64,000 nt of DNA, taken from contig NZ_SMAF01000002.1 in NCBI RefSeq assembly GCF_004343305.1, forward strand, positions 142,137 to 206,136, read 5' to 3'. Positions within the stretch are counted from its first letter, which is position 1. Each line of letters starts with the position of its first letter. Of the stretch, positions 29,333 to 39,145 are shown in pieces. Made by a program: the position numbers and the translations under genes. Under the pieces are notes generated by a model. It was not told where the DNA came from. It saw only the letters and a list, made by a program, of their open reading frames with translations, and ran no database searches. Source of the stretch: Pseudofulvimonas gallinarii. GTDB lineage: Bacteria > Pseudomonadota > Gammaproteobacteria > Xanthomonadales > UBA2363.

Positions 29333-29518
29333 CGCCGCCCTGTCCGCGCCGCTGTGGCGGGCTTCACCGGGGCGCCGTCATGGATCGCGGCGGCAGGTTC
29401 CAGGCGGCCCGACCGCGACAGGGCGACAGGCGGATTTCCGGCAGGCGAGCAGGCGGTCACCCGCCTGCCCTGGAACCGTGGCCGCATCCGCAGGGACGGA
29501 TCACGACCCGCATCCGGC
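29333..29518. other. yebC-ruvC spacer with hairpin
   Basis: No gene is seen. GCAGGCGG / CCGCCTGC with a TCAC loop forms a perfect 8-bp hairpin at 29449-29468; no T-tract follows it on the transcribed (minus) strand. Confidence 0.4.
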
Positions 29519-30259
29519 TCAGACGTAGGCATCCGCCGGCAGGTCGGCGTTGGAGTAGACGTTCTGGACGTCGTCCAGCGATTCGAGGCGATCCAGCATC
29601 TTCGCCACCGCCTGCGCGGTTTCACCTTCGACGGCGACATCATTGTCGGCGCGGAAAGTCACTTCCGCCTCGTCCGGCCCCAGGCCGGCGGCGATCATCG
29701 CGTCGCGTACGCGCTCGAAGGTTTCCGGCTGCGTCAGCACTTCGATGGAGCCGTCCTCCGGGAACACTACGACGTCATCGGCGCCGGCTTCCAGCGCCGC
29801 TTCCATCACCGCGTCCTCGGACGTGCCCGGTGCGAACGAGAGCACGCCCAGCTTGCGGAACATGAAGGCCACCGAGCCGTCGGTGCCGAGGTTGCCGCCG
29901 TGCTTGGAAAACGCATGGCGCACGTCGGCAACGGTGCGGTTGCGGTTGTCGGTCAGGCAGTCGACGATCACCGCGACGCCGCCGGGCGCGTAGCCTTCGA
30001 AGCGCGCTTCCTCGTAGCTCACGCCCTCCAGCTCGCCGGTCGCCTTCTTGATCGCGCGCTCGATGTTCTCCTTCGGCATCGACGCCGCGACGGCCTTGTC
30101 GACCGCCAGGCGCAGGCGCGGATTCATCGCCGGATCGCCGCCGCCGGTACGCGCGGCGACATGGATTTCACGGACGAGCTTGGTGAACTGCGCACCGCGC
30201 AGGGCGTCCTGCTTGCCCTTGCGATGCTGGATGTTGGCCCACTTTGAATGACCTGCCAT
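29519..30259 (-). CDS. yebC: YebC/PmpR family translation or transcription regulator
   Basis: A 246-residue protein with the family N-terminus [18 protein letters not shown], the [11 protein letters not shown] and [15 protein letters not shown] segments and the [17 protein letters not shown] core. Recent work links YebC-type proteins to relief of ribosome stalling at proline-rich stretches; older work reports DNA binding. It heads the yebC-ruvC-ruvA group. Confidence 0.96.
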   Translation of the reverse strand: MAGHSKWANIQHRKGKQDALRGAQFTKLVREIHVAARTGGGDPAMNPRLRLAVDKAVAASMPKENIERAIKKATGELEGVSYEEARFEGYAPGGVAVIVDCLTDNRNRTVADVRHAFSKHGGNLGTDGSVAFMFRKLGVLSFAPGTSEDAVMEAALEAGADDVVVFPEDGSIEVLTQPETFERVRDAMIAAGLGPDEAEVTFRADNDVAVEGETAQAVAKMLDRLESLDDVQNVYSNADLPADAYV

Positions 30260-30340
30260 AAGAGTCTGAACCCCGGATCCGGTGGAAACTGAACCCGAGG
30301 ATTTTAGAACATCGGCACGCCTCCGACGCGCCCGCCGGGC

Positions 30341-30994
30341 TCAGGCCGCGACATGGGCGTCCGCAGGCGCGCGGAACCGGCCCGTCCGCAGGAACCCGAC
30401 GACCCTGAGCGCGACCTCGTCGGATACCAGCAGACCGATGTGCGAGGTACTGACGACATCATGGTCGGCCAGGCCTTCCATCCGCGTTTCGGTGACGGCC
30501 ACCGTGCCGTCGTGCGGCCGCTCCAGGCCCGGCACCAGCGCGCCCAGGCCAAACGGCAGGCTTCCCGCGACCTGCCCGACCTCGACAGCCGCCGGAAGCG
30601 CGGAAATGCCCGCGCACAGCCGCTCGCGCGCCTGCCCCAGCGTCCAGCGCAGCGGCAGCAGCCCGGCCAGCACGCGCGCCACCGCACTGCCACGCAGGGG
30701 CGTGCCCAGGCAGACCACACGGCCCAGCCCAAGGCGATCACCGAGGCCCTGCGAGGCCAGCTCCAGCGCCAGCAGGCCGCCCAGGCTGTGTCCGACCAGG
30801 TGCACGCGGGCGCCATCGGGCAGGCCGTCCAGGTAGTGGCGCACCCGTGCGACGCCTTCTTCGGGACTGCGCGTGACACTGGCGTAGTCATAGCAGGACA
30901 CCTCGTAGCCGGCGCCGCGCAGGCGACGCGCCAGCAGGCCCAGAGTGAAACCCCGCATCCATATGCCGTGCAACAGGACGACGTGTTCTTGCAT
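30341..30994 (-). CDS. Alpha/beta hydrolase, lipase-like
   Basis: A 217-residue alpha/beta hydrolase. Start ATG 30994 gives MQEHVVLLHGIWMRG with the oxyanion-hole HG motif. The nucleophile elbow is GHSLGG; a catalytic aspartate probably lies in PHDGTVAV and the histidine in STSHIGLL. The size and motif order match small cytoplasmic triacylglycerol-lipase or acyltransferase-like proteins (PGAP1-like). There is no signal peptide. It is divergent from the sigma factor gene, with about 75 bases between them. Confidence 0.83.
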   Translation of the reverse strand: MQEHVVLLHGIWMRGFTLGLLARRLRGAGYEVSCYDYASVTRSPEEGVARVRHYLDGLPDGARVHLVGHSLGGLLALELASQGLGDRLGLGRVVCLGTPLRGSAVARVLAGLLPLRWTLGQARERLCAGISALPAAVEVGQVAGSLPFGLGALVPGLERPHDGTVAVTETRMEGLADHDVVSTSHIGLLVSDEVALRVVGFLRTGRFRAPADAHVAA

Positions 30995-31070
30995 CCAGGC
31001 AGTGTATCGGCCGCGCTGCAAGAATGCCCCCTGCCGGTTCGTCATGGTGTCAGCAACACAGGAGACCACC

Positions 31071-31634
31071 GTGCCGCCCTTCCCCGCCGCAAGTCTCGAG
31101 GCGACCATGACCCCATCGCGCAGCGCCGTAAACGTCGGCGAGCTGGCCCGGCAGTTCGGCCGCCAGGTGTTCCACGCCGCGTGGCGGGTGCTGGGAGACA
31201 ACGCCCTCGCCGAAGACGTGCAACAGGACGTTTTCGTCCGCCTGCTCGAAGCCCGCGATCTCAATGGCGTAGCGTCGTGGCCGGCCTGGCTCAACGCGAT
31301 GGCGACGCGACTGGCCATCGACCGGCTGCGCAGGCAACGGCGCGGGTGGCAGATCCTGCCGCTGTGGCGGGACAGCGTGCCAGCGCATGCGCCCTCGGCC
31401 GAACAGCACGCCGATCAGCACGAACGCGCCGCCCGCCTGCGCGCCGCGCTGGCCTCGCTCAATCCGAAGCAGGCTCAGTGCTTCGCGCTCCGCCACCTGC
31501 AGGGTCTCGGCATTCCCGAAATCGCCGCATTGCTGTCGATCAGTGAAAACCTCGTCAGCGTGAACCTGCATCGCGCCACCCGCTCGCTCACCGCACGCCT
31601 GGGCGACACCCGCAGTCCTGGAGACCGGTCATGA
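31071..31634 (+). CDS. ECF-type RNA polymerase sigma factor
   Basis: A 187-residue sigma-70-family protein. Region 2 is seen in QVFHAAWRVLGDNALAEDVQQDVFVRLLEA and region 4 in LNPKQAQCFALRHLQGLGIPEIAALLSISENLVSVNLHRA. Start GTG 31071 is chosen for the AGGAG six bases upstream; other in-frame starts lie nearby (ATG 31044 upstream, MTPSRSAV downstream). It overlaps the next gene by ATGA, the classic arrangement of an ECF sigma factor with its membrane regulator. Confidence 0.88.
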   Translation: MPPFPAASLEATMTPSRSAVNVGELARQFGRQVFHAAWRVLGDNALAEDVQQDVFVRLLEARDLNGVASWPAWLNAMATRLAIDRLRRQRRGWQILPLWRDSVPAHAPSAEQHADQHERAARLRAALASLNPKQAQCFALRHLQGLGIPEIAALLSISENLVSVNLHRATRSLTARLGDTRSPGDRS

Positions 31635-32425
31635 CCACGTTCCGAACCCAGCCCCTGGATCCCCGAGTCGCCAGCCATGTCGAAGCGACGCGCTCCTCCG
31701 GGCCCGACCCGCATGCGGTGGAAGCTGCACAGCTGCGGCTGCAACAATGTCTGGCGCGCGGAAACACCGCCGAACGTCCCGGCAGGCCTCGCCGCGGCGG
31801 CTGGCTCGTCCTCGCCGCCACCGCCTCGATCGCGGTGGTCTTCACCTTGATGCCCTTGCTGCTCGGTGAGCGCGGGGGTCTCGCGTTCGCCGACGTGCAA
31901 AGGCATTTCCAGCAGTTCCGCACGCTGTCGATGCGCGTGGAACACAGCGGCCTCGGCAAGTTGCTGCCCGCCGTCGACGTGGTGATGAACGGGCACGGAC
32001 AGGTGCGTACCGACATCGCCGGCTCACTGACCGTGGTGGTCGACCCGGGCGCCGGCCAGGTGCTGATGCTGCTGCATGACCGCCGCAGCGCCATGCGCTT
32101 CCCCATTGGCGTGGAAGGACTCGTTCCCGCACGCGAAGCACTGAAGTGGATCGAAGAGCTGCGCCACTTCAAGGGCACCGCGACCGCGTTCACCGAAACG
32201 CGCCAGATCGACGGCCAGGCCGCACGCGGCTGGTCGCTGGCCATCGGCGACGCACGGCTGGAACTGTGGGCCGACGAAAGCGGCCTGCCACTGGCGCTGA
32301 CCATCGGCGAAGGTGGGCAATCGGTGCTAGACCTGCAGTTCCGCTTCCGCTTCGACGAACCGGTCGCCGCCGACACCTTTTCAACAGACGTGCCAGCCGG
32401 TTACACGCTGGGACTGGGCGGCTGA
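31631..32425 (+). CDS. Single-pass membrane protein coupled to the ECF sigma factor
   Basis: A 264-residue protein with a short cytoplasmic N-terminus, one membrane helix (about residues 57-78, WLVLAATASIAVVFTLMPLLL) and a periplasmic domain of beta strands (VDVVMNGHGQVRTDIAG, AMRFPIGVEG) resembling LolA/LolB-like or outer-membrane-lipoprotein-sorting folds. Position and topology suggest an anti-sigma factor or sensor, but the N-terminus does not show a clear zinc-binding ZAS motif. The overlap with the sigma gene implies coupled translation. Confidence 0.68.
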   Translation: MTTFRTQPLDPRVASHVEATRSSGPDPHAVEAAQLRLQQCLARGNTAERPGRPRRGGWLVLAATASIAVVFTLMPLLLGERGGLAFADVQRHFQQFRTLSMRVEHSGLGKLLPAVDVVMNGHGQVRTDIAGSLTVVVDPGAGQVLMLLHDRRSAMRFPIGVEGLVPAREALKWIEELRHFKGTATAFTETRQIDGQAARGWSLAIGDARLELWADESGLPLALTIGEGGQSVLDLQFRFRFDEPVAADTFSTDVPAGYTLGLGG

Positions 32426-32426
32426 C

Positions 32427-32591
32427 GTGAGAACCCGCGCTCGCAAGGGTGACCGTCGCGCACTGGGCATGATCCGGTTGCGGATCAGCCTCGCCGCGGC
32501 CAAGGGCCTGGTGCTGCTCGCGCTGTCGGCGCTGGATCCTTCATCGCCAGCGACTCCAGCGGTGGCGGTCAACGAAGGCGCTGCACAGTAA
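32427..32591 (+). CDS. Possible small third ORF of the sigma operon
   Basis: A GTG-started frame of 54 codons begins one base after the preceding stop. It encodes a basic N-terminus (VRTRARKGDRRALGMIRLR), a hydrophobic stretch (AAAKGLVLLALSAL) and a small Ala/Pro/Val-rich tail. Tight spacing and the membrane-like segment are the only support; there is no clear ribosome-binding site or family. Confidence 0.25.
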   Translation: MRTRARKGDRRALGMIRLRISLAAAKGLVLLALSALDPSSPATPAVAVNEGAAQ

Positions 32592-33061
32592 CGCACGCTG
32601 ACCACCGGGACCGGGATGGCCGTTACGCCCCTTTCGACCCGTCGCTGGTCGAAGACATTGCCCGGAATGGCCGTCCCAGTCCCTGCCCTGCCTTGATACG
32701 GGCCGGATCGGCCTCCTGATCCGCGCCATTCAGAGCCGGGCCCACATGGTGCTGTTTCGCTGCCCGCAACAATCGCGCTGCGGACCGCGCCTTTACCTGC
32801 AACGCTGGCCGTGGCGAGGGCGGATGCACGGGTCGAATCGGTACAGGCAGCGATCGCGACCATAGACGTCGACGCCAGCCGCCCCTGCCGTTCGCGGGCG
32901 CCCTTCCCGGTTCAATGCGGCACGCGGTGCTCGCATCGCTCCATCGCCGCATGGACCACTTCGCCTGCGAGCTGCATTGCCGCCTCGGGAACCATACCAG
33001 CTCGAGCGCTGGAATCACCCGATCGGCACCCGCGAACAGCGATGACCGGAACCGTCGGTGC
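32592..33061. other. Gene-free stretch between convergent genes
   Basis: Nothing with protein-like composition is visible on either strand in about 470 bases. Short GC-rich frames exist but lack start signals or family motifs. It could contain decayed coding sequence. Confidence 0.4.
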
Positions 33062-34513
33062 CTACTGGAAGCCGCTCGCGAAGATCCGGTCGCCCAGGGA
33101 TTGCACCGCACCCAGGTCGGGACTGGCACCGCGCGCTCGTCCGAGGAGATCGTCCGGTGGCATGTGCGTGGCGTCGGCCTGACCGACACCCGCGCCGCTG
33201 CCGGCCGGCGTACCCCAGGTCGTCGCCAGCGCAGTAAAGACGTCGGCGATGCGATCATGGCCACCGTTGAACTGCCCCGACCCTTCCTGCCAATAGGGCC
33301 GAACGACCGCCGCCGGATCGGGCAGCTGCGGATTGCCGGTCACCGCCTGTGCATCGTTGCCGATGTTGATCAGCTCGGAGGGATGATTGGGCAACGCGGC
33401 GCCGTTGTTCCAGTACAGGTTCCGGCTGAGGATGAAGCTCGTCGTTTCACCGGCCGGCGTTGTGCTGAAACGCGTCATGGTTCCGGTCGGATCGCTCCAG
33501 ATGTTGTTCCGGAACACGATGTTCTGGTTCGCAGGGTTGCTGCCTTCGGTATTCAGGCGCATGGCGAACGCGGTACCGGGCATGTTGCCGCTGATGGTGT
33601 TCGCGCGGAACACGACCTCGCGGCAGCCCTTCACGCCAAAGGGAGCGCGGATGTTCACCGCACTGTTGCCCAGGAACAGGTTGTTCTCGACCAGCATGTC
33701 GTAGGACTCGTGGTAGGGATGGCCGTCCTCGCCACAGAGCACGAAATTGCTGCCGGGTGATCCCTGCCAGTTGAGGAACACATTGCGCCGGATGCGCGTA
33801 TTGCGCGCCCCCACGATGCCGTCATCGTTGCCGTTGGAATCCTTGACGACGATGAAGGCCGAGCTGTCCGTGCTGACCGGCCGGCCCGAGGCGGCGAAAT
33901 CGTTGAAGAACACATTGCCCTCGACCAGCACGTCGTCGATGCTGTTGATGTCGATGTGCTCGTCGGACGCGCCCTGGTTGTAGAACAGGTTTCCGAGTAC
34001 CCGCACGCGGCGGGCACCATTGTTGATCTTCAGGATGTCGTTGTTCCAGCTGTCGTGGAGGATGTTGTCGGTGATGACGATATCCTCGGCGGGACTGCCG
34101 GCGCCCATCGCCTGCACATGCACGACGATCGCCCCCGCACCGCTGCCGCTGTGCGCGATATCGAAGCCCTCGATGCGGATGCCGCTGACGCCGTTGCCGT
34201 CGTAGACGGTCAACACGGTGGCGTTGTGTCGCAGCTTCGCACGATACGGCACCTGCGAACGCACCGTCACCGGCGGATCGAAATTGCCACGGATGCGGAT
34301 GCGACCGTTGTAGGTGCCCGGCGCCACGAGGATCAGTGATCCATCCGGCACACGGCCCAGGGCATACGTAATCGTCGCCCAGGGCTGGCCAGCGCTGCCG
34401 CCACCCGGCACGTCGCTGCCCGTCGTCGCCACATGATAAGTCGCCTGCGCCCATGCTGGCGAAGACCATGGCAGCGCCAGTGCGCACACCGCGAAAAGAA
34501 GTCGCCCGATCAT
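33062..34513 (-). CDS. Secreted right-handed beta-helix protein with GFQ tail
   Basis: A 483-residue secreted protein. The signal peptide is residues 1-22 (ending PAWAQA) and the start ATG 34513 has an AGGGGG ribosome-binding site. ATYHVATTGSDVPGGGS followed by PWATITYALG and LILVAPGTYNGRI is typical of DUF1565/pectin-lyase-fold proteins, and the middle is full of beta-helix rungs (DIVITDNILHDS, VLVEGNVFFND, RNVFLNWQGS). No polysaccharide-lyase catalytic residues can be assigned. It ends GDRIFASGFQ, matching the tail of other secreted proteins in the window. Confidence 0.8.
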   Translation of the reverse strand: MIGRLLFAVCALALPWSSPAWAQATYHVATTGSDVPGGGSAGQPWATITYALGRVPDGSLILVAPGTYNGRIRIRGNFDPPVTVRSQVPYRAKLRHNATVLTVYDGNGVSGIRIEGFDIAHSGSGAGAIVVHVQAMGAGSPAEDIVITDNILHDSWNNDILKINNGARRVRVLGNLFYNQGASDEHIDINSIDDVLVEGNVFFNDFAASGRPVSTDSSAFIVVKDSNGNDDGIVGARNTRIRRNVFLNWQGSPGSNFVLCGEDGHPYHESYDMLVENNLFLGNSAVNIRAPFGVKGCREVVFRANTISGNMPGTAFAMRLNTEGSNPANQNIVFRNNIWSDPTGTMTRFSTTPAGETTSFILSRNLYWNNGAALPNHPSELINIGNDAQAVTGNPQLPDPAAVVRPYWQEGSGQFNGGHDRIADVFTALATTWGTPAGSGAGVGQADATHMPPDDLLGRARGASPDLGAVQSLGDRIFASGFQ

Positions 34514-34594
34514 CGAAGCCCCCTTCGTCCGGCAGAATTCCAGACGCCACAATAGGGCAAAAACGGAGCGGCAACCGCCGCCAGGCCTACGACT

Positions 34595-35299
34595 TCAGTC
34601 GAAGATGCGCTGCGCCTCGCTGGCATCCAGTGCCCGCCAATCGCCGGCAGCGAGCTGCAGCTCATCCAGGCGCAGCCTGCCGATGGCGACGCGCTTCAAG
34701 CCCGTGACGGCGTTCCCGGTCGCCGCGAACATTCGCCGCACCTGGTGATAGCGCCCTTCGCTCAGGGACAGGCGCGCATGGCACGGACCCAGCACTTCCA
34801 GCGCCGCCGGCGCCAGCGGCGTGGTTTCTCCGTCCAGCAGCAGCGTTCCGGCCGCAAACAGGTCGCCCTCATCGCCACGCAGGTCTTCCGCCAGAAGGAC
34901 TTCGTATACCTTCTCGATGGCGGACTTCCGCGAAATGATCCGGTGCAGCAGCTTGCCGTCATCGGTGAACAACAATAGTCCGCTGGTGTCGCGATCCAGT
35001 CGCCCCACACTCGACAGCACCGGCTGTCGCAAACGGAAGCGCGGCGGAAGCAGGTCATACACCAGCCGTCCGGCATCGCGCGTCGAACAGGTGTAGCCCG
35101 TCGGCTTGTTCAGTGCGAGCAGCAACCCCTGCGGCGGATCCAGCGGCTCGCCGTCGATGCGGATACGTTCGTGCGCCACCTGGTCATCGCTGTACAGCAC
35201 CTCGCCATCGGCATCCGTAATCCGCCCTTCGCGGAACAGGCCCATGACCTGCTTGCGGCTGCCATAGCCCAGGTTGGCGATCAGCTTGACCAGTTTCAT
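34595..35299 (-). CDS. rsuA: 16S rRNA pseudouridine516 synthase RsuA
   Basis: A 234-residue RsuA-type pseudouridine synthase with an S4-like N-terminus (MKLVKLIANLGYGSRKQV) and catalytic aspartate in VGRLDRDTSGLLLFTDDG. Further markers are LNKPTGYTCST and SEGRYHQVRRMFAATGN. The length and sequence fit RsuA better than RluB/E. Start is ATG 35299. Sequence immediately upstream is insertion-sequence debris, so the native promoter may have been replaced. Confidence 0.9.
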   Translation of the reverse strand: MKLVKLIANLGYGSRKQVMGLFREGRITDADGEVLYSDDQVAHERIRIDGEPLDPPQGLLLALNKPTGYTCSTRDAGRLVYDLLPPRFRLRQPVLSSVGRLDRDTSGLLLFTDDGKLLHRIISRKSAIEKVYEVLLAEDLRGDEGDLFAAGTLLLDGETTPLAPAALEVLGPCHARLSLSEGRYHQVRRMFAATGNAVTGLKRVAIGRLRLDELQLAAGDWRALDASEAQRIFD

Positions 35300-35394
35300 G
35301 CGTTGCGTTGCTGGGGCGAAGGCATCACCGCGAAGTGTACGCCACGACCAAGATCTGGATCGACATGACTCAGGCGGCAACGAGCTTGACACGC

Positions 35395-35795
35395 AGCGAA
35401 CAACACGCGGTAGCCATTGCCGATGGCCTTCAAGCCCAGGGAGACGGCCAGTTGGGTCTTGCCGACCCCGGGTGGTCCGAGCACGATGACATTGTCGCCG
35501 TGTTCGATGTAGTGGCAACTGGCCAGTGTGAGGCCCTGCTTGCGGTCGATCGAGGGCTGGTAGTCGAACGATACAGCAACGACTGACAGACCCCACCAAA
35601 GTGCGCAAATGCCCGCTCATGGGTCGACAGCAGACTGTCCATCCGCTCGTTCATATAGCCGTCGGCATACCCACGGCGGCTGTAACCCAGGGTCATCTCG
35701 AACATGTGAACCCGGGGCCGCCACCTCTCCGTGGCACACCGTCACCTGACCCCAGTCCACCTGCGCCTGCTCGCCCGTCCCCGGGGCCCACGCCG
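35395..35795 (-). pseudogene. IS21 remnant: istA fragment joined to istB fragment
   Basis: Reading leftward, an IstA piece is recognisable by GEQAQVDWGQ (first catalytic aspartate region) and, in another frame, MFEMTLGYSRRGYADG and NERMDSLLSTHERAFAHFGG. A frameshift near 35705-35720 separates them. It is followed by an IstB piece with QPSIDRKQ, the IEHGDN stretch and Walker A GPPGVGKTQLA, which ends at about RVLFAACQ. Most of both genes is deleted. Outer limits are approximate. Confidence 0.75.
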
Positions 35796-35829
35796 CTAAG
35801 ATGGGTGCCCGTCATTCGGGGGCAAGATC

Positions 35830-35898
35830 AACTGCCGATTGACCTTGTCGAGCGGACGGGGCGCACCGCGATCACTGATCGTCGTACGAACGATCTTG
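35830..35898. repeat. Orphan 69-bp copy of internal IS3 orfB sequence
   Basis: These bases match 36474-36542 inside the adjacent IS3 element at 67 of 69 positions, in the same orientation. The copy ends at the left inverted repeat of the intact element. It is a fragment of a second, otherwise missing copy, or a product of a rearrangement. Confidence 0.85.
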
Positions 35899-35935
35899 AA
35901 CCGCCCCGGCTTTCGTGGAGGCTGTTTGGTTTAAG

Positions 35936-37167
<1,232 letters not shown>

Positions 37168-37217
37168 GGCTCCATTCACTCAAGAGTTGGAGCCTCCACG
37201 AATCCCGGGGCGGTTCA

Positions 37218-37398
37218 GAGGGCGTCAGGTCGAACTGCCGACTGGCCTCGGCCACTGTGGTCTTGCCTTGGATGATTTCCAGCACAAGCGCCGCCTTCCG
37301 ACGGGCTGTCCACCGCTTGATCTCTTCGTCCATCACCACGCTCATCAGTGTCTCCTTCAAGAGGTTACACCTGAGCAGGAAATCACTGGGTCATTACA
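37218..37398 (-). pseudogene. Truncated orfA and end of a second IS3-type element
   Basis: From ATG 37345, with AAGGAG upstream, the frame encodes MSVVMDEEIKRWTARRKAAL, then VLEIIQGKTTVAEASRQFDLTPSE. It is then cut at 37218 by the intact IS3 element. TGTAATGACCCAGTGATTTC on the minus strand (ending near 37398) is the probable terminal repeat of this element. The remainder is absent from the right side. Confidence 0.75.
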
Positions 37399-37708
37399 GC
37401 GTCATGTAGTTCATGGCTGAGTACTGGCTACCCAAATCTTAACGCCACCCTTCCCTGCCACACGCTCGCCTCATACACCAGCCGGCACTGGATGTGTCGA
37501 TGTTCGCAATTCTTCAGGCGGTGGGTTCGAGGACAATGGTAACGAACGGACTATCACCCCCGGATCTGAAAATCCGCTCCTCGCGATATCCGCTTCCTCC
37601 GCTACCAACTCTGGGATCGTGTTGCGTTCCGGCTAGGAAGCGCCCTCGCCTTGAAATCAGGACGCGTAAACCCGGAGGAAAATGGCTCCCCGGCAATCAG
37701 CGAAGGAC
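37399..37708. other. Gene-free A/T-richer stretch
   Basis: About 310 bases with no recognisable gene. It separates the IS scar from the terminator of the secreted-protein pair. Confidence 0.4.
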
Positions 37709-37738
37709 AAAAAAGAAGGCCCGGCAATGCCGGGCCTT
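37709..37738 (-). terminator. Intrinsic terminator of the secreted-protein pair
   Basis: On the minus strand a 10-bp stem (AAGGCCCGGC / GCCGGGCCTT, 3-base loop, 37716-37738) is followed by a T-run (A-run 37709-37714 on the plus strand). It lies 40 bases past the stop at 37778. Confidence 0.88.
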
Positions 37739-37777
37739 CCTGAGTCACATGGCTGAGGTGTCAGCCTGTCACATCGA

Positions 37778-38278
37778 TCAGTCGACCGAGAAGCTCTGCA
37801 GCTCGACCGGCAGAGTGCCCGTAACATTGATGCCAAAGGTGCCGCAGGCGTCGACCGGACCGCCCGGATCAGCGGTGGCAATGATGTAATAAGTCGCGCC
37901 ATCGGTAAGGCCATCGACCACCATCGGGTTAGCAAAGTCGCCCGCGCCGATGATGTCCGTTGCGGAAGCACACGGCGACGGCATCAGCACAACAGTGGCA
38001 CCGAACGCCGCACCGACGTGATCGATGGTCACCGTCGCGTTCGCACCCTGTGCAACAAAGCTATACACGATATCCCGCTGCGAGCTGGCGATTCCACCAT
38101 AATTCGGCAGCGAGTTGGTGGCCGTGCACAGGTCCTGCTGCAGGGCGGGGTTCTGGTTCGCACCCGGCGTATAGGTCTGGTTCGAACCAATCTCCAGCGG
38201 AGACGCACAGGTCTGCGCCGCAGCGTTACCCGCAATCGCAACGGACAACGCGAGAGCGGTCAATGCAATCTTCTTCAT
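37778..38278 (-). CDS. Small secreted protein of unknown function
   Basis: A 166-residue protein with a clear signal peptide (MKKIALTALALSVAIAGNAAAQ). The mature part has four cysteines, likely two disulfides, and a beta-sandwich look (RDIVYSFVAQGANATVTIDH, GATYYIIATADPGG) recalling pre-peptidase C-terminal-like or other carbohydrate-binding folds. It ends GTLPVELQSFSVD, a segment seen near the C-terminus of various bacterial surface proteins. It lies 34 bases after the next secreted gene and shares its promoter and terminator. No family assigned. Confidence 0.7.
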   Translation of the reverse strand: MKKIALTALALSVAIAGNAAAQTCASPLEIGSNQTYTPGANQNPALQQDLCTATNSLPNYGGIASSQRDIVYSFVAQGANATVTIDHVGAAFGATVVLMPSPCASATDIIGAGDFANPMVVDGLTDGATYYIIATADPGGPVDACGTFGINVTGTLPVELQSFSVD

Positions 38279-38312
38279 ACTGGTCTCCTAAAACCAAGTC
38301 CAAAGTGATGGA

Positions 38313-39032
38313 TCAATTACCAATGAAAGTCGAGCGGCGCGAGTCAAACTCGTCGAAACCAACAGTGCGGTTGGTCTGGCCAGAGCGGAAGTTCGGGCTG
38401 GCAGTGGACAGACCCAGCGTGGCGTAGTCGACACCGCCCCAAGCACTGTTGTCAACATTCAGGGTAGCCGTCGGCGAGGCTTCATTGGTGTTGTTGACCC
38501 ACACCTTCAGCGAGCCGGAAGCACCCTTAACCCAGTCGATCTCGATGCGGTTGGTACCGGCAGCGAGCGGGACAGCCTGCGCACAAGTGGTGGTTGCTGC
38601 GCACGCCGTGATGATGTTGAGGTTCTTCTGGGTACCAGCGACGTTGCCACTGATCGTGAGCCGAACGACGTCACCCAGGCCAGAGGCCGGAGCTTCAGTC
38701 GAGGCACCAAACACTTTGACGGACTGCGGCAGATTCAGGCCCGTGAGGTTATCGGCGTTGAGGAGGAACTGAGCACGATAGCGAGCTTCATCGGACGGAG
38801 TATCGTCACGGACGAAGGCGCTGGCAGTAGTCAGACTTCCCGTCAGCTGCGCATCAAGACGACACGAGGTGCTGTCATAACCACCGGAAGCAATAACCAG
38901 CGAACCAGCCAAGGCAGTCTGCGACGACCACGGCGGAACCGGGCTCGACGGGCACTGCGCGAAAGCGCTGGAAGCGAAACCGAAAGCGGCCAGAGCGCCC
39001 AGCCCGAGCATTGCATTGAACTTACGAGACAT
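38313..39032 (-). CDS. Secreted protein of unknown function, first of a pair
   Basis: A 239-residue protein with a signal peptide (MSRKFNAMLGLGALAAFGFASSAFAQ). Start ATG 39032 has GGGAGA upstream. The mature region is beta-rich (ARYRAQFLLNADNL, NRIEIDWVKGASGSLKVWVNN) and resembles jelly-roll/concanavalin-like folds. The end reads GFDEFDSRRSTFIGN. Base composition looks more A/T-rich than the neighbours. It probably forms a two-gene operon with the downstream small secreted protein. Confidence 0.7.
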   Translation of the reverse strand: MSRKFNAMLGLGALAAFGFASSAFAQCPSSPVPPWSSQTALAGSLVIASGGYDSTSCRLDAQLTGSLTTASAFVRDDTPSDEARYRAQFLLNADNLTGLNLPQSVKVFGASTEAPASGLGDVVRLTISGNVAGTQKNLNIITACAATTTCAQAVPLAAGTNRIEIDWVKGASGSLKVWVNNTNEASPTATLNVDNSAWGGVDYATLGLSTASPNFRSGQTNRTVGFDEFDSRRSTFIGN

Positions 39033-39145
39033 CTTTGGATCTCCCATCAGAGTTTTGTCGATGACGGGCTCGCGCCCTTCCATTTATTCGTGCCGGCCAA
39101 CCTTGCAAGCACGCAAAGGCTGAACGGCGCATGTCCGACGCTGGC

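Noticed and set aside
34595-35620. A longer rsuA reading with about 107 extra N-terminal residues
   Set aside because: The extra part is IS21 debris in the wrong frame; RsuA homology begins at ATG 35299.
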